Notes: a model not told the origin generated them from the sequence alone. Positions 7,684 to 16,894 are shown, counted from the stretch's first letter. The stretch is 53,587 nucleotides of DNA from an uncultured Armatimonadota bacterium (GCA_903833215.1 CAILEM010000102.1:1-53587), one strand, 5' to 3'. Numbers and translations: made by a program.

Positions 7684-7697
7684 GTTCGTTCACCTCT
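7681..7697 (-). promoter_or_regulatory. infC ribosome-binding site and AUA start codon
   Basis: AGAGGTG (7691-7697 on the plus strand, read on minus) is followed by seven bases and then ATA (7683-7681). This is the best Shine-Dalgarno upstream of infC. The next in-frame NTG, a GTG at 7626, would remove the conserved EINQRV segment, so the ribosome site decides the start. Confidence 0.75.
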
Positions 7698-7725
7698 GTT
7701 GCCAATATTCCGACAACTTGCCTTC

Positions 7726-7754
7726 AGTATATCTTGGCTTCAAATCTGAGTCAA
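7726..7754 (-). promoter_or_regulatory. Sigma-70-type promoter of infC-rpmI-rplT
   Basis: TTGACT (-35, 7749-7754) and TATACT (-10, 7726-7731) are separated by exactly 17 bp on the minus strand, a near-consensus promoter. Transcription would begin near 7719, giving a leader of about 36 nt before the AUA start. The divergent fadN-like gene begins at 7892. Confidence 0.8.
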
Positions 7755-7891
7755 AGAAGAGTTTTATCGAAACGCAAAAGATTCGGCATATCCGAGGCCA
7801 TCTGGGTTCCATATTCAAGAAAAGTAACGTCACAAGAAGTGTCTCGAACGTCTCACTATGAAGCAGACTTGAGGCTGTAACGGGGAAAAGG

Positions 7892-10066
7892 ATGTCTGAG
7901 TTGAGATCAGTAAAGAAGGTCTGTGTCATCGGGGCGGGAACGATGGGAAGCGGAATCGCTGCCCATTTGGCGAATTTGGGCTTTCAGGTGACCCTGCTCG
8001 ATGTCACACCGCAATCCGTCACAGAAGCCTTTGAGAAGGCAAAGGCAGCAAAACCACCTCTATTCGTTACTCCAGACCGCGCGATGGATGTGCGCCTCGG
8101 AAATACTTCAGATAATCTCAATTGGGTTTCTGAGGCCGATTGGGTTGTGGAAGCTGTTTTTGAGCGTCAAGGCGTCAAGCGATCGATCTACAACCGAATT
8201 CAGGACCTCGTTCAACCCGACGCCTTTATTTCTACAAATACGAGCGGTTTGGAAATCGAGTTACTCGCTGAAGGGCTATCTGAGAGTTTTCAGCGACGAT
8301 TTATTGGAACCCATTTTTTTAACCCTCCCCGCTACCTCAAGCTCCTTGAATTAATCCCAACAACAAAGACCGATCCCGAGATCGTTGCCACGATGAGTGA
8401 CTTTTTGGAGGACCGCGTCGCTCGACGCATCATCGTCGCGAAGGACACCCCCGGATTTATTGCCAACCGGTACGGCATGTGGTGCATGTATCACGCCGTC
8501 CATGTCGCGGAAAAGCTCCGGCTGACCATTGAGCAAGTCGATGCAATCACGGGAGTGTTCCTTGGCCGACCGAAAAGCGCAAGCTTCCGACTCAACGACA
8601 TCGTTGGTCTAGATGTCATGAACGACATCGCCAGCAATCTTCTGGAAAGATGCCCGAACGATCCATTTATCCAAACCTATCGTTCGACCAAATCGATTGC
8701 AGCCCTCCTTGAGCGAAAGTGGATTGGTGAAAAGACGCGCCAGGGCTACTACCGAAAGGAAGGCAAAGAACTCCTGGTCTTGGATCTGGGCACACTTGCC
8801 TACCGACAGATGGCGGAAGTGGACCTCCCATCCCTCAAAGAGCTTGCCCCGCTGCACCTTAACGAGAGAATCAGCAGAGCCCTCGAGCTAAAAGACGAAA
8901 CGGGCGAATTCTTGCGGCACTATCTTCCTCCCGCGCTTAAATACGCGGATTATCTCAAGGAAGAAATCAGCCACAGCGTGATCGACATCGATCGTGTGAT
9001 GGAATGGGGATTTGGTTGGCAGCAAGGTCCGTTTGCGACAATCGATGCCCTCGGCCCCGTGAAATCAGGAGTAACGACAGGACCTTTCTACGAAGGTGAG
9101 TCCGTCCGATCTCATAACGGGAATTTCGTGCACATCCCCAGCAACCCGAAGTACAAGCCCCTTCAGGAGTATCAGGAAGTCGGGAACGGCGAGACCTACC
9201 GGCTTCGCGACCTTGGCGATGGCGTGACCGCAGTCTGCCTCACGACAAAGATGGGAACGATTAGCCCAACTTTTGTCAAAGAACTCACTGACCTGATCGA
9301 ATCAGACCGTTTGGATCGATTCGTTTTGACAGGGGATTCACGAACTTACTCGGCTGGCTTCGACCTTCGATTCTTTGCCCAGGCGATTATCGATGAGCGC
9401 TGGATTGAAATTGACCACGAGCTTTTGCGTCTTCAGAAGCTTGGGGAGATGCTTGAAGCCTCGAAAGTCGTAACTGCTGTGTACGGACACGCACTGGGTG
9501 CTGGCCTCGAATTGGCTCTTTCGACTTCGAAAATCGTCGCGCAGCTCGAGTCAAAAATTGGTCTGCCGGAGGCTAAGGTTGGATTGTTCCCAGGCGGCAG
9601 GGGAACGACCTTGATGCGGCTTTACAATCAGCACACGGCAAAGCGACTCTCCGAAGTCGCATTCAATTTGGCGACAGGAACGATCGCGAATAATTCCGAG
9701 GAAGCACGTCAACTCGGTTATCTCCGCCCAACAGACCAGACAGAATTTCATCCCGATCGCCTGATCTACACGGCGAAGCTGGCCGCTCTCGAAGTCAAAC
9801 CAGTCACCCGACCCGAGATTTCGACCGCAACTGGCCCCTTGAGTGGAATGATTGATCGTCTTCTGGAAGTTGCTAGGGCCAAGGGTGATATGTCAAAGCA
9901 CGACGAACTTGTCGGGCAGAAGATAAAGATCATCATGTCGAAAGCGACGAGCTATGAGGACTGTTTGACGAAGGAAAGAACCGAGTTTCTTGACTTGTGT
10001 ACGAAGGCACTGACCACCGCGCGTATTCAACACATGCTGGCGAACGGAACTGCCCTTCGAAACTAG
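7892..10066 (+). CDS. 3-hydroxyacyl-CoA dehydrogenase / enoyl-CoA hydratase (FadN-like)
   Basis: A bifunctional beta-oxidation enzyme with the dehydrogenase first, as in Bacillus FadN, and a crotonase domain last. The NAD-binding GAGTMGSG is at residues 14-21, and the HAD catalytic pair is likely H141 (GTHFFNPP) and E153. A duplicated HAD C-terminal helical region follows at about residues 185-400. The hydratase domain occupies about 430-620, with the oxyanion/active-site block GHALGAGLELAL. At 724 residues it is near FadN size. An AAAAGG Shine-Dalgarno abuts the ATG. It lies upstream of etfBA, forming a fatty-acid oxidation unit with the acyl-CoA dehydrogenase at 3.9 kb. No thiolase (fadA) is next to it, which is unusual because fadN normally pairs with one. 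Confidence 0.9.
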   Translation: MSELRSVKKVCVIGAGTMGSGIAAHLANLGFQVTLLDVTPQSVTEAFEKAKAAKPPLFVTPDRAMDVRLGNTSDNLNWVSEADWVVEAVFERQGVKRSIYNRIQDLVQPDAFISTNTSGLEIELLAEGLSESFQRRFIGTHFFNPPRYLKLLELIPTTKTDPEIVATMSDFLEDRVARRIIVAKDTPGFIANRYGMWCMYHAVHVAEKLRLTIEQVDAITGVFLGRPKSASFRLNDIVGLDVMNDIASNLLERCPNDPFIQTYRSTKSIAALLERKWIGEKTRQGYYRKEGKELLVLDLGTLAYRQMAEVDLPSLKELAPLHLNERISRALELKDETGEFLRHYLPPALKYADYLKEEISHSVIDIDRVMEWGFGWQQGPFATIDALGPVKSGVTTGPFYEGESVRSHNGNFVHIPSNPKYKPLQEYQEVGNGETYRLRDLGDGVTAVCLTTKMGTISPTFVKELTDLIESDRLDRFVLTGDSRTYSAGFDLRFFAQAIIDERWIEIDHELLRLQKLGEMLEASKVVTAVYGHALGAGLELALSTSKIVAQLESKIGLPEAKVGLFPGGRGTTLMRLYNQHTAKRLSEVAFNLATGTIANNSEEARQLGYLRPTDQTEFHPDRLIYTAKLAALEVKPVTRPEISTATGPLSGMIDRLLEVARAKGDMSKHDELVGQKIKIIMSKATSYEDCLTKERTEFLDLCTKALTTARIQHMLANGTALRN

Positions 10067-10107
10067 CCTTAAACCGGGCGGTAAACTCACCCGACAACGA
10101 AGTGCCT

Positions 10108-10845
10108 ATGAAAGTCCTTGTCCCAATTAAGCGCGTCGTCGACCCCTACACCAAAGTTCGTCCGTTAGCAGACGGCAGTGGGGTCGATACATCCGGTGCC
10201 AAATTCGAAATCAATCCTTTTGACGAGATCGCCGTCGAGGAAGCCGTACGTATCCGTGAAAAGATCGGAGACGTGGAGATTACGGTTGTCAGCATCGGAA
10301 AATCAGAATGCGAAGAACAACTACGCAAAGCCCTTGCCATGGGTGCCGATAAAGCGATTTTGATCGAATCCGATGCCGAATTCGATTCGCTAAGCATTGC
10401 CAAGGAACTGGCAGCCCTCGCAACAGAACTCCAACCTGAATTGATCCTGATGGGCAAACAAGCCACCGACGACGACTGCAATCAAGTGGGTCAGATGTTG
10501 GCCGCGAAGCTGAATCGGCCACAGGCAACCTTTGCCTCAAAAGTCGAAGTAAGCACGAGTGGTGTCACGGTTACTCGTGAAACGGACGATGGAGACGAAA
10601 CTCTCAGCCTTCCCTTTCCTTGCTTGGTAACGGCAGATTTGCGATTAAATGAGCCCAGATACATCGGACTTCCAGGCATCATCAAAGCGCGTAGCAAGCC
10701 TCTGGAACGAAGAACTCCAGCCACCACACCCGTGGTTAAAGTTCGCGTCGTTCGCGTTGAAGCTCCACCTGCAAGAGAAGCAGGCAGAAAAGTAAGCAGT
10801 GTGTCTGAATTGGTCAGCATCCTAAAAGATCGAGGTGCCCTGTAA
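10108..10845 (+). CDS. etfB: Electron transfer flavoprotein subunit beta
   Basis: ETF-beta, 245 residues, AMP-binding partner of EtfA, which accepts electrons from acyl-CoA dehydrogenases. MKVLVPIKRVVDPYTKVRP is the typical start, followed by EINPFDEIAVEEAVRI and the beta-subunit signature QATDDDCNQVGQMLAAKL. An open frame extends further upstream, but the family N-terminus fixes the ATG at 10108. The stop overlaps the etfA start (TAATG), implying coupled translation. It lies 41 nt after the FadN-like gene. Confidence 0.95.
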   Translation: MKVLVPIKRVVDPYTKVRPLADGSGVDTSGAKFEINPFDEIAVEEAVRIREKIGDVEITVVSIGKSECEEQLRKALAMGADKAILIESDAEFDSLSIAKELAALATELQPELILMGKQATDDDCNQVGQMLAAKLNRPQATFASKVEVSTSGVTVTRETDDGDETLSLPFPCLVTADLRLNEPRYIGLPGIIKARSKPLERRTPATTPVVKVRVVRVEAPPAREAGRKVSSVSELVSILKDRGAL

Positions 10846-11735
10846 TGTCTCGACTTCTTGTCATCGCATTTCAACCTTCCGACGCAGTTGCGAGTGCTGG
10901 TTTTGCTGCCTCTCTTGGCCTCCCCTGGGATCTGCTCTGCCTTACCGGAGCCTCCGACCTAGATCTTGGTAACGAGAAAATCATCTCTGCAAACCTTGAT
11001 CTGATTCCACCCGCCGATGGTTTGGCGACAGGACTCGCAAAGGCAATCGACGGTTACAGCCATATCGCCTGTGTTTCGTCGATGCAATCCAAGGATTTCT
11101 TGGCAAGACTTGCAGGCACTTCTGATCTGGCGATGGTCACCGACGTCGTCGGCATTGACTCCCCAACCACCTTTAAGCGACCTATCGTGGCTGGCTCAAT
11201 CATCGCCACTGTTGAAGTTCTAAGTTCACCCGTCGCCATGACGTTCCGCCCCGCAGGCTTTCCTAAGCCAGCTCGCAGTGGCGTATCGGTTCAAGAGTCC
11301 ATCACGCTGGAAACACCCTCCAAGGCGACTATCGTGAGCCGATCGGTTCGCGGTGGAGCGAGGCCCGACTTATCGCAAGCCAAAGTGATTGTCAGCGGCG
11401 GACGTCCTCTAAAAGATGCCGAAACATTCGAGCGCGTAATTGGTGGTCTCGCTGATAAATTGGGCGGAGCCATTGGTGCGACTCGTGCAGCCGTAGACTC
11501 GGGAATCGCTCCCAATGAAATTCAAGTGGGTCAAACCGGAAAGATCGTCGCCCCCGATTTGTATATCGCAGCAGGTATTTCTGGCTCAACCCAACACATG
11601 GCTGGAATCAAGGACAGCAAAATCATCGTAGCAATCAACAAAGATCCCGATGCCCCGATCTTTGAACTTGCCGACTATGGTCTCGTCGCAGACCTTTACG
11701 ATGCAATTCCTGCCATTCAGAACGAAATAGCTTAA
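10845..11735 (+). CDS. etfA: Electron transfer flavoprotein subunit alpha
   Basis: ETF-alpha, 296 residues, the FAD-binding subunit. The C-terminal FAD domain is complete: VIVSGGRPLKDAETF, then ATRAAVDSGIAPNEIQVGQTGKIV, LYIAAGISGSTQHMAG and IVAINKDPDAPIFELADYG. The N-terminal domain is more diverged, as usual. It works with EtfB to pass electrons on to ETF-quinone oxidoreductase, which is not in this window. The foldase gene starts 3 nt after its stop. Confidence 0.95.
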   Translation: MSRLLVIAFQPSDAVASAGFAASLGLPWDLLCLTGASDLDLGNEKIISANLDLIPPADGLATGLAKAIDGYSHIACVSSMQSKDFLARLAGTSDLAMVTDVVGIDSPTTFKRPIVAGSIIATVEVLSSPVAMTFRPAGFPKPARSGVSVQESITLETPSKATIVSRSVRGGARPDLSQAKVIVSGGRPLKDAETFERVIGGLADKLGGAIGATRAAVDSGIAPNEIQVGQTGKIVAPDLYIAAGISGSTQHMAGIKDSKIIVAINKDPDAPIFELADYGLVADLYDAIPAIQNEIA

Positions 11736-11737
11736 TC

Positions 11738-12748
11738 ATGAAAATCCAAACCGTCTTACCCATCCTCCTTGGTCTTCAACTGTGCGCGCTCACTACGCGT
11801 GCAATCGCCCAAGAGCAACCCAAGGAAATGGTTGATCCAAGTCGGATCGTCTTGGTCGTCAATGGGGAGGAGATCAAAGGAAGCGAATACTACCGGCGGA
11901 TGGAGTATCTCCAGGGTGTCGGTTTTCGCACGGGCAACAGCTTCTCCGAGTACCCACCAGGATTTATTACAATCCAGCAGATCATCAACGAAAGGCTGAT
12001 TTTTGCGCTCGCAAAAGATAAAGGAGCCTATCCAAGTGATGCTGAAGTCGATGGTGAAATCAAGATCCGACTTGCTGAGAATCCAAAGATGCTTGAGAAT
12101 TGGATTGCCGGTGGCGGAAACATGGACGAACTGAAGTACCAACTCCGCGTTCAGATCGCACAATTCAAGATTTCAACCTTCGGAATTACGGTTACGGATA
12201 CCGAGGTTGAAGACCACTACAAGAGTCACCCCGACCTTTTCACAGCGCCAAAGTCACTCAAACTCCGGCTCATCGCGGTTGCCACGGCTGACGAAACAAA
12301 GATCGTCGATAACGATCTCGCGGGAGGCAAAGATTTCGCTTCTGAGGCAAAGGAAAAGAGTGTCGACATTAGCAAATCGATCGGCGGGGAATTCGGAACG
12401 ATTCCTGAATTCAAGCTAGAAGCAACCGCACGTGAAGCACTCGCTGCTACGAAAATCGGTCAAACCACCAAATGGCTCACTACCGCCAAAGATGGCGGAT
12501 CCGGTACCTACCTGAAGTTTCTTCTTGAAGACATCATCCCAGCGAAACTGCATGAGCTTGATCCGACGCTCAGACGTGTCATTCGCCGCCAACTTATGCT
12601 TGACAAGGGGCATGTGAAGAACCCGGATGTCGCGAAGGAGCTTGACCAACAAAGGGTGAAGGCAAAAATCGATATTAAGCAGGCTGAGTTCGCCGATGCT
12701 TATCAGAAATTCTTAGGCGCTTATCTCAAGCAGAAAGGGATCAACTAG
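11738..12748 (+). CDS. SurA/PrsA-like exported foldase
   Basis: A 336-residue exported protein with a signal peptide (residues 1-24, cleavage near AIAQ/EQ). A SurA-N-like chaperone region follows: VLVVNGEEIKGSEYYRRME, QQIINERLIFALAKDKG and SDAEVDGEIK. A parvulin-like middle (TDTEVEDHYKSHPDLFTAPKSLKLR) and a helical C-terminus complete it. The parvulin core is short and the usual QFS/GGxxG motifs are weak (only GGEFGTIPEF is visible), so isomerase activity may be lost while chaperone function stays. Probably assists folding of secreted or outer-membrane proteins. Spacing suggests transcription with etfBA, although the functions differ. Confidence 0.75.
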   Translation: MKIQTVLPILLGLQLCALTTRAIAQEQPKEMVDPSRIVLVVNGEEIKGSEYYRRMEYLQGVGFRTGNSFSEYPPGFITIQQIINERLIFALAKDKGAYPSDAEVDGEIKIRLAENPKMLENWIAGGGNMDELKYQLRVQIAQFKISTFGITVTDTEVEDHYKSHPDLFTAPKSLKLRLIAVATADETKIVDNDLAGGKDFASEAKEKSVDISKSIGGEFGTIPEFKLEATAREALAATKIGQTTKWLTTAKDGGSGTYLKFLLEDIIPAKLHELDPTLRRVIRRQLMLDKGHVKNPDVAKELDQQRVKAKIDIKQAEFADAYQKFLGAYLKQKGIN

Positions 12749-12752
12749 GCAA

Positions 12753-13703
12753 TTGGCAACCGTTCTGAGGGTCGAGCCAGGGCCATTGTCCGATGCATTG
12801 GTCCAACAGCTTTTGAGTGCTGAGGTCTTCCTGTCAACCCACAACGTCGATGCCGAACGGCGGTTAAAGGATCGCGGGATTTCGTTCCGCGTCCTAGAGA
12901 TCGCATCCTTGCCCGATTCGGCGACGCTCTTGATTCCGTATTCGCCCTTCGATGAACTCGTTCAGGTGGTCGATCGGCTCCTTGGTCCCGGCGGATGTCC
13001 GTGGGACCAAGCTCAAACTCACGAATCACTCAAGAAGTACCTGCTGGAAGAAGCCTACGAGGTCATAGATGCGATTGATGCGAATGATGACCACATGCTC
13101 CAAGAAGAGCTAGGGGATCTCCTGCTGCAGCCAGTTATGCACGGGCAAATCAAAAAGGCGGCAGGCGGATTTGACACTCACGCTGCGGCTCGGTCGATCG
13201 TTGAGAAGCTGATTCGACGACATCCTCACGTGTTCGGCGATGTTACGGTAGCCGACGCCGACGAGGTTCTGAAGAACTGGGACGCAATCAAGAAGACCGA
13301 AAAAGGTGAAGTGCCGAGATCAACTCTTGCGGGAGTGCCCAAGGGTATGGCTTCCCTACTTCGAGCCCATGAAGTTAGCAAACGAGCGGCCCGCATCGGT
13401 TTCGAGTGGCCAAATATCGAATCGGTGTTTGACAAACTTCACGAAGAAGAGCTGGAACTTCGTCAAGCCATTGAATCCGGCTCGACTGCCGAAATTCAAT
13501 CCGAATTGGGCGACTTATTGTTTACCGTCGTGAACCTTGCTCGCTGGGCCAAGGTTGAACCTGAAGAGGCGCTGAGAACGATGGTGAATCGCTTTACTGC
13601 TCGGTTCATGCGAATGGAGCAACTCACCACGAAAGATTTGAAAGCTCTAACCATGGAAGAGTGGGATGAATTGTGGCTCCAAGCCAAGTCCGACGTCGGC
13701 TAG
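12753..13703 (+). CDS. mazG: Nucleoside triphosphate pyrophosphohydrolase MazG
   Basis: MazG-type NTP pyrophosphohydrolase with two tandem MazG domains. The first (about residues 70-150) has CPWDQAQTHESLKKYLLEEA and ELGDLLLQ; the second (about 225-285) has EEELELRQAI and ELGDLLFTVVNLARW. Both keep the EExxE/ExxD magnesium sites. It hydrolyses NTPs to NMPs and pyrophosphate, a house-cleaning or stress role. The first 65 residues are an extra segment not found in stand-alone MazG; it may be a remnant of the tetrapyrrole-methylase-like domain of YabN-type fusions, which is inference. Start is TTG at 12753; no ATG gives the same frame. The S1/P1 nuclease follows 20 nt later. Confidence 0.88.
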   Translation: MATVLRVEPGPLSDALVQQLLSAEVFLSTHNVDAERRLKDRGISFRVLEIASLPDSATLLIPYSPFDELVQVVDRLLGPGGCPWDQAQTHESLKKYLLEEAYEVIDAIDANDDHMLQEELGDLLLQPVMHGQIKKAAGGFDTHAAARSIVEKLIRRHPHVFGDVTVADADEVLKNWDAIKKTEKGEVPRSTLAGVPKGMASLLRAHEVSKRAARIGFEWPNIESVFDKLHEEELELRQAIESGSTAEIQSELGDLLFTVVNLARWAKVEPEEALRTMVNRFTARFMRMEQLTTKDLKALTMEEWDELWLQAKSDVG

Positions 13704-13723
13704 ACCGGGGTAACTTCCCTTCT

Positions 13724-14590
13724 ATGCTCCGAATAAAGCGGCCCGCACTTCTCATCGCACTGATGACCGTTTCAGCCTTAAGCCAGGCATGGATCGATAC
13801 CGGACACATGCTCGTTGCAGCCATTGCTGAAGCGAAGCTAACTCCAAAGGCAAAGACTGAAGCAGACCGGTTACTGAGAACCGGAGCGGATGCGCGCAAC
13901 GCGGATTTCGTGACGACATCTCCGTGGGCGGATGACGTTCGTCGTAATCGACCGGAAACCGGCCCGTGGCACTACATTGACTACCACTTCCGAACCGACG
14001 GCAAATTTACGGCCAACAAACCCGACGCAGAAAACGCTGTCTGGGCAATCAACAAATTCTCGCTGATCCTCAAGGATAAGTCCAAATCCGATCTTGAGCG
14101 GTCCGAAGCGCTTCGGTATTTGATTCACTTTGTCGGCGATGTTCATCAGCCTCTACATGCAACCGCACGAGATTCAGACGAGCATCCTAAGGGAGACAAG
14201 GGTGGCAATGACTTCAAAATTACCGCTCCCGCCGTGTTCGGTAGCATAAGCCGACCTCCCCGCAACTTACATTCCTTCTGGGATTTTGGTGGCGGTCTAT
14301 TTATGGGTGAAACCCGCCCACTTTCGCCCGCATCTCGGTCTCGTATTGAGACTCAAGCCAAGTCTCTCATGTCCACAAACCCCGAAAGATCCTTTAAGAG
14401 CGCCAAGGACATGAATCCCGAGCACTGGGCACAAGAAAGCTTCGGCTACGACAAAGAGTTTGTGTACACAACCCAAGATGGCGGCACACCATCTGATGCC
14501 TATGTTAAGGGGACCCAAGATATTTGCGCCCATCGCATCAGCCTTGCCGGATATCGTCTTGCTCGACTGCTAAACGAACTTCTCAAGTAA
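13724..14590 (+). CDS. Secreted S1/P1-type nuclease
   Basis: A zinc-dependent single-strand nuclease of the S1/P1 family, 288 residues. The signal peptide (1-19, ending ALSQA) leaves a mature N-terminus WIDTGHM, where the terminal Trp amine and carbonyl bind zinc in this family. Other zinc ligands are visible as SPWADDVR, HYIDYH, YLIHFVGDVHQPLH and NLHSFWD. All three zinc sites look filled. Start ATG at 13724 fits the signal peptide; an earlier in-frame start at 13673 would overlap mazG. It likely degrades extracellular DNA/RNA for nutrients. No Shine-Dalgarno is obvious. Confidence 0.9.
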   Translation: MLRIKRPALLIALMTVSALSQAWIDTGHMLVAAIAEAKLTPKAKTEADRLLRTGADARNADFVTTSPWADDVRRNRPETGPWHYIDYHFRTDGKFTANKPDAENAVWAINKFSLILKDKSKSDLERSEALRYLIHFVGDVHQPLHATARDSDEHPKGDKGGNDFKITAPAVFGSISRPPRNLHSFWDFGGGLFMGETRPLSPASRSRIETQAKSLMSTNPERSFKSAKDMNPEHWAQESFGYDKEFVYTTQDGGTPSDAYVKGTQDICAHRISLAGYRLARLLNELLK

Positions 14591-14631
14591 GCCGCAACAA
14601 GAACGCCCCAAACGGCACGCGCTAGAACAAC

Positions 14632-15438
14632 GTGTCGCGCCATAATCTGCGTGTGCCGATTTGGGGTGTGGTTAATCAGAAGGGTGGGGTCGGAAAGACC
14701 ACCACAGCAGTGAACTTAGCGGCAGGCTTGGCGTTGAAGGGGCATAAGACCCTGCTCATCGACTGCGACCCGCAGGGAAATGCAACCACTGGCCTTGGCC
14801 TTGACAAAGCTAAGGCGGAAAGCACGCTCTACGAAGTTTTCGTCGATGCGGTAGAGAATCCCGAGAATCCGACTGTCATCCGGGAGGCGATCTCAACGGT
14901 TGCTCCTAACCTCGATCTGGTCCCCGCAACGCTGGACTTAGCCGGAGCTGAACCCATCTTGCTTAATGCGGTGGGTAAAGAAATGATCCTACGAGATGCA
15001 TTGGCACCCGTCGTTCGCGATTACGAGTGGATCATCTTGGACGCCCCACCAAGCCTAGGGCTGCTGACGATCAACATCTTGTCGGCGGCAGACGCTGTCC
15101 TTGTCCCGATGCAGTGCGAGTTCTACGCGCTGGAGGGCCTGAGTCAGTTGCTCAAGACGATTGACATCGTCCGTAGAAGGATTAACCCCAAGATCCACGT
15201 TGCCAAAGTTTTGCTCACCATGTACGACACCCGAAACCGCCTTACCTTTCAAGTCACCGAGGAAGTGCGTTCTTACTTTGGAGAAAAGGTCGCCAAGACC
15301 GTCATCCCACGCAATATCCGCCTCAGCGAGTCTCCCAGTTTTGGCGAGGCGGCGGTAAAGTGCTTCCCGACTTCCAAAGGCTCCGAGGCCTATATGACAT
15401 TTGTAGATGAGGTGTTGGCAGAATGCGTCGTGCACTAG
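14632..15438 (+). CDS. parA: Chromosome partitioning ATPase ParA/Soj
   Basis: ParA/Soj ATPase, 268 residues, for chromosome segregation with ParB. The deviant Walker A KGGVGKTT is at residues 17-24, then LLIDCDPQGNATTGLG (Walker A'/switch), and WIILDAPPSLGLLTINIL (Walker B). The C-terminal SPSFGEAAVKC...GSEAY segment is typical of Soj. It starts with GTG at 14632. It overlaps parB by 16 nt, so the pair is a standard operon. No parS palindrome was noticed in the window by eye, and no gid/dnaA origin genes are present. Confidence 0.96.
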   Translation: MSRHNLRVPIWGVVNQKGGVGKTTTAVNLAAGLALKGHKTLLIDCDPQGNATTGLGLDKAKAESTLYEVFVDAVENPENPTVIREAISTVAPNLDLVPATLDLAGAEPILLNAVGKEMILRDALAPVVRDYEWIILDAPPSLGLLTINILSAADAVLVPMQCEFYALEGLSQLLKTIDIVRRRINPKIHVAKVLLTMYDTRNRLTFQVTEEVRSYFGEKVAKTVIPRNIRLSESPSFGEAAVKCFPTSKGSEAYMTFVDEVLAECVVH

Positions 15439-16265
15439 GAAAAGGTCTCTCGCAACTGATTGCGGAGCAATACGATGCTTCTTCGAATGAACTCGAAGTC
15501 GGCGATATCGTGCCCAATAGCCGACAACCGCGAACGGTTTTCGATGACGATGCACTTCAAGAACTGGCTTCATCCATTCGCGAATATGGAATTCTTCAGC
15601 CGCTCATCGTCCGTCCGATTGCAGAAGGGAAACACGAGCTTATCGCTGGAGAAAGGCGACTCCGCGCCGCGAAGATCGCTGGTCTCAAAACTGTTCCCGT
15701 CATTGTCCGATCTGCTGGCAATCAGTCCTCGCTTGAATTGGCCCTGATCGAGAACATTCAGCGTGAGGACATCAACGCGCTGGAATCTGCTCGGGCTTAC
15801 CGAAAGCTCATCGACGAGTTTGGCTTGACCCAGGAGCAGGTGGCCGAGCGGGTTGGCAAGAGCCGAACCGTGATTGCCAACACGGTTCGACTGTTGAGGC
15901 TTCCCAGGCGAATTACTGAAGGCCTTGAAGGCGGACTTATTTCCGAGGGGCATGCACGAGCTCTGCTTGGTTTCGAGAGTGAAGCCCAACAACTAGCGGT
16001 TTACGACCAGATTCTCCAGCGTGGGATGACAGTTCGCGATGTTGAGGGTCTATCGAAGCCAAAGAGCGCGCCACCATCCAGCAAGAAGCCGAAAGAACTG
16101 CCTTCAAGTGAGACGAATGACCAAGCACTTCAAGAAGCCCTGAGTGCTTTCCTAGGCTCACCCGTAAAGATCTACCGCAACGATCCCAACGGCAAGTTGA
16201 CGATCGATTTCTATTCTGACGACGACCTGGATCGAATTCTTGAGACCATCGGCTTCCGTCTGTGA
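15423..16265 (+). CDS. parB: Chromosome partitioning protein ParB/Spo0J
   Basis: ParB/Spo0J, 280 residues, the CTPase clamp that loads at parS and spreads. The N-terminal RRALGKGLSQLI is the ParA-contact peptide. The CTP-binding core follows: NSRQPRTVFDD, EYGILQPLIVRP, AGERRLRAAK and LIENIQREDINALE. The HTH KSRTVIANTVRLLRLP binds parS, and the C-terminal dimer domain ends at DRILETIGFRL. All motif blocks are intact. It overlaps parA by 16 nt, and its stop overlaps the GNAT gene start by 4 nt. Confidence 0.96.
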   Translation: MRRALGKGLSQLIAEQYDASSNELEVGDIVPNSRQPRTVFDDDALQELASSIREYGILQPLIVRPIAEGKHELIAGERRLRAAKIAGLKTVPVIVRSAGNQSSLELALIENIQREDINALESARAYRKLIDEFGLTQEQVAERVGKSRTVIANTVRLLRLPRRITEGLEGGLISEGHARALLGFESEAQQLAVYDQILQRGMTVRDVEGLSKPKSAPPSSKKPKELPSSETNDQALQEALSAFLGSPVKIYRNDPNGKLTIDFYSDDDLDRILETIGFRL

Positions 16266-16894
16266 CACCGACTCCTGCATTTTCCATCCGTCTCATGACT
16301 GGAGCCGACATCGATGGCGTTGTCGGTCTCCAAAAGCTTGCCTTCCCTCCTCCGTTTTCGGAGGATCTCCACTGGGATCCCGAACACATCGCAGCGCACC
16401 TAAGCCTCTTTTCTGAAGCTCAGTGGGTGGCCACGATCGATGGCCACATTATCGGGAGTTGTAGCAATGCCCGGATCTCGGAAGCAAGTTGGCAAGCCCA
16501 CGGTTCGTGGGGCGCGACGATGGGCGGGCCGATGCTGCGAAATTTTGATCCGACAGGTTCAACTCTTTATGGCCTAGACATCACCGTGCACCCAGACGCA
16601 CGCAAACAAGGGGTCGGACGAGCGTTCTATCAAGCCCGATATCAGTTCGTTCAGGATTGGAAACTGACCCGATACGGAACGGGCTGTCGACTTCCCGATT
16701 TCCGCCAATTTGCGACGAGTAACCCTCGCGTATCCGTCGAAGAATATGCCAAAAGAGTTGTGGAAGGCGAAGTGGTGGATCGAACTCTAACTCCCCTTCT
16801 CACGTATAAACTCAAGTTTCTGGGCGTTATTGAGAATTACATGGAAGATATCGAATCAGCCAATGCCGCCGCGTTGTTGGAGTGGAATCCATGA
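16262..16894 (+). CDS. GNAT-family N-acetyltransferase
   Basis: A 210-residue GNAT acetyltransferase. The acetyl-CoA-binding motif A is GLDITVHPDARKQGVGRAFYQ at about residues 103-123. The region after it (TGCRLPDFRQF...VSVEEYAKRVVEGEVVDRTLTPLLTYKLKFLGVIENYM) matches the N-terminal half of the known GNAT-nitrilase fusion proteins. Here the nitrilase half is a separate gene overlapping by ATGA, so the two probably act as a complex. Substrate unknown. Confidence 0.85.
   Translation: MTPTPAFSIRLMTGADIDGVVGLQKLAFPPPFSEDLHWDPEHIAAHLSLFSEAQWVATIDGHIIGSCSNARISEASWQAHGSWGATMGGPMLRNFDPTGSTLYGLDITVHPDARKQGVGRAFYQARYQFVQDWKLTRYGTGCRLPDFRQFATSNPRVSVEEYAKRVVEGEVVDRTLTPLLTYKLKFLGVIENYMEDIESANAAALLEWNP

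Noticed and set aside
14632-16265. Replication origin near parAB
   Set aside because: No dnaA, gid genes, DnaA boxes or parS palindrome seen around it; parAB alone does not show an origin.
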